Below, piece after piece: positions 53,690 through 64,000 of a stretch of DNA of 64,000 bases. Location: contig JAMWFC010000023.1 in the NCBI GenBank assembly GCA_027475525.1, positions 234,132-298,131 of the forward strand. The letters are read 5' to 3'. How positions within the stretch are numbered: the stretch's first letter is position 1; every line of letters starts with the position of its first letter. The notes under the pieces were generated by a model. It saw nothing but the letters and a program-made list of their open reading frames with translations, searched no databases and was not told where the DNA came from. The stretch is from Macrolepiota albuminosa (Eukaryota; Basidiomycota; Agaricomycetes; Agaricales; Agaricaceae). Position numbers and translations under genes: made by a program.

Positions 53690-54550
53690 TGAATAGACAG
53701 TGTGGTCTTGTTCTGTTGTCACCTGTGTCAGAAACTGTATGGTTTTTCATTTAAATGCTTTTTTTCTGAGTTTTTCTACCTAGAATTAATATGTACTTTA
53801 ACTGTTGGGAAATCAAACCCAGCAAAAAGAAGCAGAGCACGTGGTGTTACAAGTGCTGAGAAGCATGTAGCCACTACAGGATCTGTCTATCAGTTAATGT
53901 AATAAAGTTCAAAGTCCATTCAGCATGTTCCATTCATTGTGTGAGCTTATTATTCTCAACATTAAACTCTGTCACTCCTCCTCTCTACATGTTCTACAGA
54001 AGACCTGTCACCTAAATCAAGGCCTTGGAACTCTTCCACCTGTCTGAACATAAGTGTATCTCCATTTCTTGACACAGAAGATAAAGTGTGCATAGAACTA
54101 TTTCCCAAGTGATTCCCTTGGTGACGAAGCTGTATCAGCATTTGACAGCTCAGAAGTGGGAACAGGGCAAGTGCAGTCCTATATTAAGAAGAGTAAAACT
54201 CAATGGTAAAGAGAATGCACAATACTCACATATTTGTTAGGGGTTCAATATAAACAGCAGAAAATATCTATGGCACATTAGGCCTGAGATAAGTGGGTTG
54301 AAAAACTCTTACAGGGAAGGCTGCAGTAACCATGAGGAGGAATGCTGCAATTATAACTGTATACAAGTAATAAAGGGTTCCTAAGATATGTTCAGCATAT
54401 CAGCAGAAGTGTGAGCAGAGGCAAGGAATATAAAAAACCATCATAGTGCATAACTGTTTGAAGGGGCATTTTTTGCCCAAGCAGCTGTCTTGAGTGTCTT
54501 GAAAACTGCACTGCTTTGAAAGACACAAGACAGAACTCCACTGTTTGGCT
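53690..54550. other. No clear gene
   Basis: A short plus-strand frame near 53702-53902 ends in a basic stretch (NPAKRSRARG) but is otherwise unrecognised. The remainder is noncoding to my eye, probably the 3' flank of the DUF6533 gene. Confidence 0.3.
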
Positions 54551-54555
54551 TTCAA

Positions 54556-55191
54556 TCAGTAGTTTTTCCCAAAAGGCATGAATGACAAACCCAAGGAATA
54601 AGCAGTAAATAGTGAATAACGAATGACTCGGACATAGTGATTACCAAACAATACATCATAAGTGGATGAGTCCTTGAGGGACCTCTTCACAGATATTGAG
54701 AGAAGACCAATTTCTGCATCGAAGATTGGAGAACAAAGATAATAAGGCAAACCATGATTAGTCGATTTTTACCCCAGATAACCCAAGTCCTAACGAGGAA
54801 TATCACTAATGGGAACTTTAAAATGCGTTTTGAAGAGGGACCGAGAAAACCAACAGTCAGCAACAAATAATGATACATTTGCACCCCCTGAACAACTGTC
54901 AGTGTCCAGCGAAAGACAGGAAAGAATGTTCACACATGTGGTAAAGATAGTACCAGACCCAGGATGAATAGAGTTGAAGGATAGCAATGCCAATAGTATG
55001 ACCAGGGGGACCAATCGTGTCAAGAGATAGAGAATCTTGGGAAATTTCCATTGAGCCTTCCAGATGACGAAATATTCCAGAGAAAACAGGCATATATACT
55101 CATATGACTGAAGTAGGATAGCATGAAGAACTGTGAAGATATATGCTTGAGAACGCTTACCCATAATGCGAGACATGCATCTTTTGCACAT
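54556..55191 (-). CDS. DUF6533-type membrane protein, probably spliced
   Basis: Starts near 55191 (an alternative Met is in SRIMGKRSQAY). The first block has two hydrophobic segments around LEYFVIWKAQWKFPKILYLL and TRLVPLVILLALLSF. This is the DUF6533 signature (tyrosine-rich start, WK.KW, LFLLNRY-like) of Agaricomycete integral membrane proteins. Downstream, after a frame change that I take as an intron, is IFLVRTWVIWGKNRLIMVCL, matching the family's LRTxAIWGRNR segment. The end near 54556 is uncertain. The family usually has about seven membrane helices and no assigned function; this copy looks shortened. Confidence 0.5.
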
Positions 55192-55711
55192 CGTTAATTA
55201 ACGGTTGGTCTGTGGTGTATGGAGAGACTCAACAGATGGTACACTATTAGTAAAAGCATCAGCTACTTAATGTCTCTCAGAGTGGAAGAAATCACCCACC
55301 TGTCTCATGTGGTCTTCCCACAAAATGTCCTGTGTGATGTTTGTGACTTCAGATACTTCGAGTTCCATGTATCAAACTTGCGTAGCTCTAAGACGGAAGA
55401 TGGTTTTGAGAATCAAATATTGATAGAGGACCGGTTTTATAGGATACACATGTAGACGAAAGGGAAAAGCCAATCGTGACACTTGGAGCAGTAAGGTCTG
55501 GTAAGTCGATCAAGGGATGATTTACTGATCTTGTAATATGCTACAAATGTACCAAGAGCTATAATACCGACATGTAAATCGATGGCAGTAGTTTAATAGA
55601 CCATGTGTGAGGGGTGTCTGATGGACAAATTTCGAAATTGGAGATGGAGTGCTAATCCTGTGAACTATATCTATCATCCGTCGTGAATGATTGAGACACT
55701 ATCAAATGCGT
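55192..55711. other. Intergenic, no gene assigned
   Basis: A plus-strand frame at 55219-55455 is open for 78 codons without recognisable motifs. Nothing else is seen before the solo LTR. Confidence 0.3.
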
Positions 55712-56647
55712 TGATGACGCCCAAAGTTTGGTCAGCAACAAATGTAACTAAAATGTTACCGTACCAAGAGTTTGCGTTGGGCGCGCTATAAGTGATGGGA
55801 GGAGTCCCGGGCAGGTCCCAGAGAACGTGCCTGTGAAAATGGGTAAAAGTCGGTAACGAGGTCGGCAAGTGTCAAGCGCTAAGGTAAAGCGCCTAGGGAA
55901 GGGGTAAGTGAACACGGCAAAGGTAAGCGGCAAGAGCACGATAAGCTTAGCGAAGTCTAAGCGTCGATAATGCCTGCTGTAGTTGCAAGGCGCGAGTATG
56001 TCGAGTGTTGGCGAGCGTCTGCAACTGCCGATGAGTTTTGACGTTGCCGACCATAGCGTAAATGAGCTCTTGAGCGTAAGGGAGACTGAGGAAAGGGGAG
56101 TAGTGAACTCTGGTCTATTGTTCTCCTGTATGTACAAGTCGGTAAGTACTTTTATACTACAATGAGTTTGCCGTCGCCAGTGGCTAATGATGCCAGAGTG
56201 CGGTAAACTAGAAAATTTCAAAGGGGTAGCTCCAACGGTTTCAGATCCCTACCGTCCATTGAAGACCCTTGGCGCCACCAGGCGGCAGATCGCGGTGCTA
56301 AATCATCAATCCATCACCCTTCTGTCTGTCAGAACACCTAAGCGACATTAGGCACCAAATCGAGGCGCTAAGTGGTGTCAGACGCCAAGGTCAAACGCCA
56401 AGCTGTCCGTCAGTTTTTGATAGATCATCAGGCTTCTCGTTAAGCGCTGTCGTCAGTGACTGATGCCATCTGTCAGTTGTCATTCTGGCTGCCGTCGGCG
56501 CTATCATTGATTGGATCTGCTTCTTGCCGTGCGCGGCCATCAAATCTTGCCAAAATTGGTTAGTTAGCGCGCGCTAAGGTATCCCGAGCCCGTGCCGTGT
56601 TGCCGCAGCCTGCCGTTGATGCGCTGATCCTGTATGGGGTCCTATCA
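55712..56647 (-). mobile_element. Solo Gypsy LTR, family B
   Basis: 936 bp, closely matching the LTRs of the full-length element. It begins tgatgacgcccaaag and ends ggggtcctatca on the plus strand. A perfect 4-bp duplication gcgt flanks it (55708-55711 and 56648-56651). CpG sites are mostly intact, so it is younger than the copy at 9 kb. Confidence 0.9.
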
Positions 56648-56651
56648 GCGT

Positions 56652-57300
56652 ATCACTATCAAATGTGTATCATTGGATAGTGGACAGGTTGATTGTGAAG
56701 GATAGCAGTCTTACACTACACTGTAGATACAGACCTTCAGGTCTTAGTGTTGTTGGATTATTTTTCCAAGGGGTGCATGGTTCTTTTCTAGAGTTTTTGA
56801 AGAATTTCATGTATGATTCAGAGCTCAGTTGCCGTGATCCCCGGCCTTCGAATTAACTCAATCAATCATCAAAAACGATCTACGCTAGACCCGAGTAGTA
56901 AGGATGTAGGTCCTAGGTTGAGCTTCAACTTTACTTCCGTAGGTTAAAAGTACAAGCCATGGCCCATAAGGAATGGTGTGTTTCACATTGTCAACTGAAG
57001 CACAGAACGTTTGATATCTATCTGACATGTTACTGCCAGTGGTAGTGGCGCTGCGAGACGCACTGACAGTCGATCCGAAAAGAGGGGTGAAACATTCTAA
57101 GGGTCTACTTTTTCAGCTTACTTCTTTTAGACGAGATTTTATTTTCAACTTTCTGGTACTTGGAAAATGTCGTGATATCATTTCATATTATGGGACATTG
57201 CGGCTCACCGTGACTGATTTCAGCTAGTCCTGAACAACTCAGAAATAGTCAGAAGTTTAAAGAAAGTTTCATGTTATTGTCTTCCCCAGATCCCGTTCTC
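56652..57300. other. Intergenic, no gene assigned
   Basis: Short plus-strand frames (56665-56856, 57027-57227) carry no motif I know. They could be the ends of a host gene broken by the solo LTR. Confidence 0.3.
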
Positions 57301-57369
57301 ACCAGGCATCGAGCTGCACAGATCCTATGACTTCCCATGATTTGCCATCATAACCCCAAATCAAACGCA

Positions 57370-57720
57370 TTCTTCACTGCCTTAACAGCATCCTAACAAT
57401 CTTTCTCGCCAGCTTTTCAACAAGATTCAACAAGTCATTGCATCCCCTATGTGCAACAACCTGCACCGCAACAGGCAACATCTCCCATTCCTTACTAACA
57501 TGGCTATAATATGCCACCTCGCCTAGCAGAATCGTCACTTAAGGCAACCCCGCCATCGACGTGACATAGATGAAATAATCTGACAGCCTCGCTGTGTTCC
57601 CATCTCCACCAACTGGACCTGCGAGCAGGGCCTAAGCAGCCCCTTAGATTCCAACGCGGTACGGCGGCCGGCCACCGGCACTAGCATCATAGATGAACAG
57701 TGAATCCGAACACAACTTGA
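57370..57720 (-). pseudogene. Amidase C-terminal fragment
   Basis: The minus strand reads YDASAGGRPPYRVG near 57690, then after a frame change DYFIYVTSMAGLP, an in-frame TAA at 57539-57541, VTILLGEVAYYSHVSKEWEM, LPVAVQVVAHRGCNDLLNLV, and ends near 57380. The pattern (TSxAGLPExTVPLGxVxYxS...LPVxVxxVARRGCD) is the C-terminal end of fungal amidase-signature proteins. The catalytic Ser-Ser-Lys part is absent. It is a truncated, stop-containing relic. Confidence 0.45.
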
Positions 57721-58575
57721 TATTTGCGTTGATAAGATCCGACGCCACAGATCGCGGAACACATGGAGGACACGTTGTTTTTTGGTTTAAGCCCCGCATT
57801 ACTGGGTGCTCCTTAGACAGGACACTGCGTGCTTCTTTTCGTGCCCTTAGGCCCCGTACTTGTGGTAACTACAAATGGCCTTCGAAGGCAACCTCGACCG
57901 AGGTTGGCCTTCTATATACAAAAATAGAACCGGATGAGATTTCCGATTTCGATAAGCGGTTCCGACCTCCACTGGCCTCGACCGTACCTCCATACATTCT
58001 ACTCCTAACCTATGCCATACATGACTTCTTAACCTTAACAAAGTAAATTTAATTGTCCTTGTTCGTTGCCTATGCCGCCTAAGATACCAACGCGTGCCAA
58101 ACAGGCGACCACGTGGGGCCTTGGCAAGAGTTTCTTCAGTCCTCCAAAACGCCGCAACAAGGCCAAGACGCAAACTATTGTACAACCTTTGAATCGATAG
58201 TATGAACTTCAGCGGCTCAAGGCCAAATGGGACTATGTGGCAGTGGGATGGGCTAACAGTTAGATCGAGAACAAAGTCGAGAGAGCGAAATGATAAGTGT
58301 AGGCATAGAAGTCGGGTTTGGTAGGGAAAATGTGGAGAAGCAGTGTAGGCATAAGATATCTTCTGTCGTGATACAACAAAAGTTCGTAGACCAGTGACAG
58401 ACGAGCACCAGTAAGATTCAAGAGTATTCTCGTAACAAACAGACCCCAGTAAGAAAGAGCAGTTGTAGTTTCGCCTCAAGTTAAGACGAAAGAATCCTCA
58501 GATAAGCAGAAACGACGAGGACGACAAAATCAAGTAGCTGACAGTAATTGGAGAGGCCAAGATTGTTGAGGAATG
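57721..58575. other. No gene assigned
   Basis: Two overlapping open frames on opposite strands (57693-58046 plus; 57847-58479 minus) carry no recognisable domain. I cannot tell which, if either, is real. Confidence 0.25.
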
Positions 58576-58878
58576 TGACGCATAGCTTCGAGACGTCATC
58601 TATGACATCATTTCTATATCATATACACGTATGTTTTTGTTATTTCATTGTAATGCTTTTATTACGATAGTATGACATATACTTATATACACGGCTATAA
58701 ATATCGCGTCGCACCCTGGAGTCATATCATCTCTCGATATTTGACTCCAGGTGCGTCATTTACTTTCTATTATTCCAAACTTGTACTTATACATTATCTC
58801 TCGATATTTGACTCCAGTTTATAACTTTATTGTCTACTGTACACGAATATATCATCGTTACGCTATAATGCTGCGTCA
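58576..58878 (+). repeat. Copia 5' LTR (second Copia element)
   Basis: About 303 bp. Begins TGACGCATAGC and ends GCTGCGTCA, giving 7-bp inverted termini TGACGCA/TGCGTCA. It contains a TATA box (ctataaatat near 58695) and two copies of ctctcgatatttgactccag (about 58730 and 58800). The left boundary could instead be TGTTGAGG at 58564. The right boundary is fixed by the primer-binding site. Confidence 0.6.
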
Positions 58879-58890
58879 GGTTATGGGCCC
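58879..58890 (+). promoter_or_regulatory. Copia primer-binding site (tRNA-iMet anticodon half)
   Basis: GGTTATGGGCCC directly follows the LTR end CA. It is complementary to GGGCCCATAACC, the anticodon stem-loop of initiator tRNA-Met, the half-tRNA primer used by Copia elements. The ATG at 58883 inside it is the apparent gag start. Confidence 0.7.
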
Positions 58891-59843
58891 CACCGTCGCG
58901 AATGAGACCAATACTTCCGAAACACTACAGTTCCCAAAGTTCAATGGTACAAACTACCATATCTGGTCCGATAATATGAAGTCAGCCTTGCAGGCTAAGG
59001 CCTTGTGGGGTGTGGTATCTGGGAGAGAGCCTCGTCCTCCGAAACCACCCACTGAATACTCTGACCTCATGACCACTATGTGCCCTACTGGTGATTAGCC
59101 TCCTCAAGTTATCTATAAAAAGGGATCCGACTTGAGGAAGGTGTTACAGTCTAAAGACTTTGAACTTGGCAGACTGCTTATGATAAATACAAGCACTGGC
59201 TCAAAAAGGACGACTCCACTATGGGATTGATTTGTAATGCTATCAAATATACCCAGCAGGAGACTATAGTCGACCTTGATAGTTCCCAAAAGATCTGGGA
59301 ACACATGCGGAAGAACTACGTTGACCAGCAAAGTGGCATCAATGTCCACTACTATTATCAGCAGCTATATGCAAAGAAATTGGATGGTAACTCACCCTTG
59401 ACTGATCACCTTGGGTTCTATATGAACATTTGTCACTGTTTTATCGAAGCTGGTCATGATATTGACAATTATACTATTCTTAACACCATGCTTCTTTTGT
59501 TACCTCATACCCCCACCTAGGAGGTTGTCAAGCAGAATTTATTATCCTGCAGTACCTCCCTGACTCTCAAGACTGTAACCACAGAACTATTATCTGTCTA
59601 TAACTTGAGAATAACTCTACAAATAAAACATTAGTGTTTCTATCTAAAAGGAACAACAATTTGAGTAGGAGTAGAGTAAAGTTTAAAAGGCTAGCCAGGA
59701 CTAAATGCCAGCCAAAACCCAATGACATCTGCCACAATTGTGGAGAGAAGAGACATTGGAGTCCAAAGTGTCTGAAGCCCAAGCCATCCAAGAGCTCCAG
59801 AAGCACTAATATAGCTATATCAGCAGTTGAACCTGGAGCATGA
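58883..59843 (+). pseudogene. Copia gag with zinc knuckle, degenerate
   Basis: Starts MGPTVANETNTSETLQFPKF, then NYHIWSDNMKSALQAKALWG, a typical Copia gag opening. A stop near 59097 and a frame change interrupt it. It resumes at 59221 (MGLICNAIKYTQQ, SQKIWEHMRKNY, LTDHLGFYMNICHCF) and, after another break, at 59634-59843 with a zinc knuckle CHNCGEKRHWSPKC (CX2CX4HX4C, 59733-59774). Gag packages the RNA in the particle; this copy cannot make a full protein. Confidence 0.75.
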
Positions 59844-59855
59844 GAGGTTGGCAAA

Positions 59856-61060
59856 GTGCTTATGGCTACATATGACAGAATGCCCACAGGATTACTCCTT
59901 GATAGCGCCACAGTGTGCCACATAGTGGCTGATCTAGGCTATTACATCAATTATCAAGGAATCAAGAACCAGTATATCTCTGTAGGAGGCATGGACACAT
60001 TGCCCGTCACTGGCAAGGAGACAATTGCATTCCAAACATACCTTCCAGCAGGAACTAATGATGTTCAGCTGCACAACATGTTGCACATTCCTACTCTTGG
60101 AGCTAATCTCATTAGCCTTGGATTACTGCAAAAGGCTGGCACCACTATTAATGGACTCATCTATGGCATTAGTCTTTCATGGGATAACCAAGAATTCCTG
60201 CATGCAAATCTCATAGGATCCCACAGCACACTTTATTGCATTGAAATTATGATTATGAGGATAACAGACAACAATGTTGCCTTCATTGCAAGCGAGTCCA
60301 CAATGCATTTGTGGCACCAACAACTGGGTCATATCAGCCCACATGCTACTAAATACATGATAGACTGGCAGCTTGTTACAGAAATAAAGATAAAATTGCC
60401 TCAGGAGTTTGACAGGCTTTGTAGCAGTTGTGTGGAAGATAAGTCCTCTAGGCCTTCTTTGCCTGATACTAGCAAAACTAAATACAAATTAAACAAATTA
60501 CTTGTTATGGACCTGACAGAACCAATGAGTGTACCCACCTGGGACAGCAATCAATACACCATGGTCACGGTTGAAGCCAGAAAATGTTTTCCCTCTAGTC
60601 AACTTTTGAAAGGAAAAGAAGAGGTGAATGATGCTGTGTGAGAAACAATAGCATTGTACAAACATAGTGGAGGCAAGTTTGTCAAGATCATACAAACCAA
60701 TAATGGAAACAAATTCATTAGTTTGACTATACAAAAGTTCTGCATATTAAATGGTATCTGGCATCAAACCACAAATCTGTATCAACTCCAGCAAAACAGC
60801 ATAGCCAAGTGTGCTATTGCTGTCATAATAGAGATGGTTAAGTCAATGTTACACAGTGCAAAAATGGACTTATGCTACTGGGGTGAAGCTTTTATATACA
60901 TGGTGTACATCCAATCCATCACACCAACCTCTGCTCTATAGGAAAAGATTTCCTTTACTGAATGGTATGGTAGAAAGCCTGATTTGGCACACCTTTGAAT
61001 CTTTGGATTGTTGGAATAGGCACACATTCCAAAGAAGATACATCAAGGAAAGTTAAAATC
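59856..61060 (+). pseudogene. Copia protease-integrase, truncated
   Basis: 59856-60641 encodes a protease with LLLDSATVCHI (the Gly of the usual DSGA replaced), MLHIPTLGANLISLGLLQKAG, then the pre-integrase LWHQQLGHIS...CSSCVEDKSS. The integrase follows in another frame: TNNGNKFISL near 60695 (second Asp changed to Asn), LQQNSIAKCA in place of the QNG.AER motif, and WYGRKPDLAHL near 60965. The element stops near 61060, where a MITE-like repeat begins. RT and RNase H are missing. Confidence 0.72.
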
Positions 61061-61069
61061 CCATGCTGG

Positions 61070-61275
61070 GCTGGTGGTGTAGCATAGTCTGCTATATGGC
61101 ATTGGCCACATAGCTTTTACTTACTTTAGTAGTCAAACATATTATAAATAGTTTACAATTGCTGCTTACTAAGCAGCTTATTATTATTTTACACTACATA
61201 GTCAATAGACCAGTCTGGTCTGATTCTGTACAGTGTGAACTAAGCTATCACAAAAGCCATAACTTTGTTACATTT
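61070..61275. repeat. MITE-like repeat, copy 2
   Basis: Reverse complement relative of 11812-12035 (gtgtagcatagtctgctat, gctgcttactaagcagctta, ctacatagtca, cataactttgttac). It lies at the truncated end of the Copia pol. Confidence 0.5.
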
Positions 61276-61403
61276 TTTTGAATCTGCCAGCTAGGATCTA
61301 TTGCCTAGCATCCAACATCAGTTGTTGAGTTTGTTGACAAAACTCTATCAGCTTCTTGAGCTTCTTGCACAGCCACATCATGCAAATTTCAAATAGGAGA
61401 TCA

Positions 61404-62177
61404 ATGAGTAACCCTATACCTGCAGTCACCACTGACGGTGGGTGGAATGCCCACGATCTACAGGGAGACCCAGCAGACACTCAGGATGCACAAGTGTCCA
61501 ATGTGGGTCAATCAAGACCCAAGGCTCAAGATTGAGGTCAGAGCACCAACCTGCCTAGAAATGAAAGCGAGGCCCAGAGAGCTGAGAGCTCGCAGCATGA
61601 GGGCCAGCAACAGCCACAGAACAAGATGCCAGGGGGATTAACTTCCTCAGTTATGCAGCTGCCAGGAGGACTGCGATGCTCCAGCTGGTTAGCCTCTAAA
61701 AGACCCCCTAATGAGGTTAGGCAGTTGACAGACACTCAGGGCACCTCAGGAGATGCCAAGTTGTCAGTACAGACTGGGAGACCTATGCTCCCAAGCCAGA
61801 GTAGTGAGGCCAGGCAGGCCATGGGTGGGCTTAATGCCTACCAGGATAGCAGAAGCCCGCATAAAGGAGGTACCAGAGAAGGATGCAACTCCTGAAGTAG
61901 GCAGTGCGGAAAATTGCTTCCCATGCACACCAGCAGTGGAGGAAGTCCAGGAGGTTGCAGATCTCCTGGAGGAGGTGGGTGAGTCATCTAGCAATGACAA
62001 CGCCAGAGCAGATGAGCAGCAGTTGAAAACTGCTTACACCGTGCGCTTGCAGGTGTTCTGGGATCTACACCCAGAGATGATAAAATACACCACCCAGGCA
62101 TGACTTGAGTGTTATGCTTCTGTGCATATAGTAGCACTTAGGCGACAAGGGCATGAGAAGCCCACTGTATTCAGTAC
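61404..62177 (+). pseudogene. Gypsy-type gag, N-terminal part
   Basis: Starts MSNPIPAVTTDGGWNAHDLQ and is Gln/Ser/Pro-rich. There is one stop near 61530 and a frame change near 61860 to a reading with NCFPCTPAVEEVQEVADLLE, LKTAYTVRLQVFWDLHPEMI and HEKPTVFST at the LTR junction. Low complexity makes family assignment depend on the downstream part at 62676. Confidence 0.5.
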
Positions 62178-62675
62178 TGTAAGGGCAACCTCTAGAGGCT
62201 GTGGCTCAGTCACACAGCTGGCAGAGGGAGATCCAAAGTATATTAGAGTATGTACTGACAATATCATAATAACTACTCACCTGGCAGAGGGAGATCCAAA
62301 GAGAACAAGTCTAGGGATTCTCTATGCCAGGTTGGATGCTTCTGGGGCCTCTGAAGCATGGGAAACAACTGTACAGTACAACAAAACCTTAAAAACTCGA
62401 AAATTGCCTACACAAACAATTGCACAAATAAGAGGCAAACTCTGGCAAACTCTGGCTTATATAAGCAGTCTGGAAGCGGTGCTGAGGGGCCCACACTTGT
62501 CTAAATGGTAGCTAAAGAACCAGAGCACCTCAAGAGCTGAGAGTAGTACTAACAGATAGTGTTGAAGGAATAGAAACAGTGAAATGAAATAATGTCAGAA
62601 GAAATAAGAGAATGAATGAAGGGAGAGTGAAGGGGTAAGGAGTAAGAAAAGGAAGAAATGAGGAGTCCCCTGACA
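62178..62675 (+). mobile_element. Solo LTR, family A, inside gag
   Basis: 498 bp, TGTAAGGGCAACC...AGTCCCCTGACA, with perfect 5-bp duplications agtac (62173-62177, 62676-62680). Two exact CTGGCAGAGGGAGATCCAAA boxes at 62218 and 62281 and a cttatataagc TATA box at 62456. Reading across the site with one duplication keeps the frame (VFST to KYTDL). Confidence 0.93.
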
Positions 62676-64000
62676 AGTACTAAATATACTGATTTAATGG
62701 TGAGAGTTCTCACTATAGAACTCCAGATGTATTTACAGTGTAAGGCCACAAGGCAATCAGAGGTGTCAACCCCCTGGAGTCACATGTTCAAGGAATGCTT
62801 GGCACATTGTAATCAAGACATTGGAGTCAAGCTAGTGGAAGCACTAGCATGGGTGCAGGAAGTGTCTGAAGTAAGACCGGTGAGTACTTTTCATACTCCA
62901 GCAGCACAAGGGTGGCATGAGGAGCCTCTGCACATGCATAACCAAAACCCTAGGACAGAAATGTTGGGTGTGAAAGGACAAATGAGTACTGCTTGTAAGG
63001 TAGAGAGTGAAGCATCTTTGATGCCATGTGTGCCAATGGCAGAAACATTGAGTGACAGAGTTGCATATCAATGTATGTGCAATGGCAATCTCAGGTCTAA
63101 GAGACAGTCTCTTATTGATAATCAGGGCATTGTATTCAAGGGCACTAAGCCTATTGATGAGATGCATCATCAATTTGTAACTCAGGGCCAGGAGAATCAA
63201 GCTTCTCCAGAACCAGGACAGCGCAATGATCATGATTGAGGAGACTTCCTTGGTCAAGATGGTGCCACCAGACATGATGCCCCTGGTAGAGGCCAGAATA
63301 AACGCTCTAGATCAATTCTCCAAGATGAGGGCAATTATGCCCACAGTCAAGGAGGCTCAGGACATCCACCACAGGGTGGACAAGGGAAATCACTTCCCCA
63401 AGCCACTGATTTAGCGACTAAATCTCCAGGCCAGCAAGAGGCCATTTGTATGCATTGTGAAGCCATGCATGATCACCTTCATTGAGTTGTCAATAATGCC
63501 TTGGGAGTAATCTTACAGTTACTCAACAGGGTGAAGCTGCGTAGAGCAGATAGTAGGCATATTTGCACATACACAGGCACATCCAAGTTCAGTGACTTGG
63601 AGAACTGGGAGATAGATGTATGTACCCATCTCACCATGTGTTTATATGGAGGTGACTGTATAAAACAAGAACAAATTTTTGTGTTGCCTGAGTTCTTGGC
63701 TGGAGAGGCCATGGGGTGGTTTCAATGAGCAGTATTGCATGTCAACTGGATCCAGTATAATTGGACGTTTAAGAGAGTCCTTACAGGACTATACAATCAA
63801 TTTGTGCACCCCTCAATGCTATAGGATGCAAGGCGGGACCTTCCAGTCTGCCAAGTACACTGAGAAGTTGGATGTACAAGGATTCTATGATACCTTTAAT
63901 GACCATGCCCAGAATATGGCAATATACCCAGATGGGTACACTATGCTCAAAATATTCTTGAATGGTATTCCAGCGGACATGCACTGCTATCTGATACATG
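62676..64000 (+). pseudogene. Gypsy-type gag, C-terminal part, runs off the window
   Basis: Continues as KYTDLMVRVLTIELQMYLQC...; a stop at 63237 ends the first frame. The Retrotrans_gag core follows: KFSDLENWEIDVCTHLTMCL (63587-63650), FVLPEFLAGEAMGWFQ (63675-63725, with a stop after it), then in other frames NWTFKRVLTGLYNQFVHPSM (about 63765-63825) and GFYDTFNDHAQNMAIYPDGY near 63885. These match Agaricomycete Gypsy gag (ALxGxAxxWF, WTFxDVIxGLFxRF). Protease and pol should lie to the right of 64000. Confidence 0.6.

Noticed and set aside
57847..58479. A 210-codon minus-strand frame
   Set aside because: No motif, composition not protein-like, and another long frame overlaps it on the opposite strand. 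It is not supported as a gene.

Overview
The window looks like nuclear DNA of a basidiomycete fungus, most likely an Agaricomycete. The evidence is about 50-bp introns with GTRNGT donors and YAG acceptors, and several protein families I know mainly from mushroom-forming fungi: an F-box-like protein with the TCQRYWE motif, a DUF6533 membrane protein, a BTB/POZ protein ending near FGLP, and lysine-rich unnamed families. There are no bacterial operons, rRNAs or CRISPR arrays. Most of the 64 kb is transposable-element DNA, nested several layers deep, with a few mostly decayed host-type genes between.

Layout. 0.9-2.0 kb: F-box-like gene. 2.2-5.1 kb: DDE transposon with perfect 19-bp TIRs and a TA duplication. 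6.0-8.1 kb: decayed lysine-rich host-type gene cut by a solo LTR. 9.0-10.0 kb: old CpG-depleted solo LTR. 10.8-16.4 kb: decayed Copia element (minus strand) carrying two solo LTRs and a Tc1 fragment. 17.8-41.8 kb: a decayed Helitron Rep/helicase (plus strand) split by four insertions. These are a young full-length Gypsy element (19,496-31,003), two solo LTRs, and a long-TIR element (36,731-40,743) packed with tRNA-like Pol III boxes. 42.0-43.0 kb: decayed host-type gene. 43.05-44.65 kb: chimeric solo LTR. 44.7-47.7 kb: AT-rich relics including a BTB gene. 48.1-48.6 kb: 60-bp minisatellite and hairpins. 48.6-52.6 kb: a Tc1 element containing a solo LTR, a foldback MITE and a second Tc1. 54.5-55.2 kb: DUF6533 gene. 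55.7-56.6 kb: solo Gypsy LTR. 57.3-57.7 kb: amidase relic. 58.6-61.1 kb: second Copia. 61.4 kb to the end: Gypsy-type gag, again split by a solo LTR.

The most distinctive object is the young Gypsy element. Its LTRs differ at only about three CpG sites. It carries gag and pol on one strand and, between pol and the 3' LTR, a multi-intron gene on the opposite strand encoding a Cys-rich protein. The whole element is dense in the hexamer TTRSCG/CGSYAA. The second distinctive object is the long-TIR element with about ten B-box-like sites.

Caution: eleven direct tandem duplications, all with a period of exactly 77 bp, lie in unrelated sequences. I read them as assembly artefacts (uncollapsed contig overlaps). 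They create several apparent frameshifts in pol and lengthen two LTRs.
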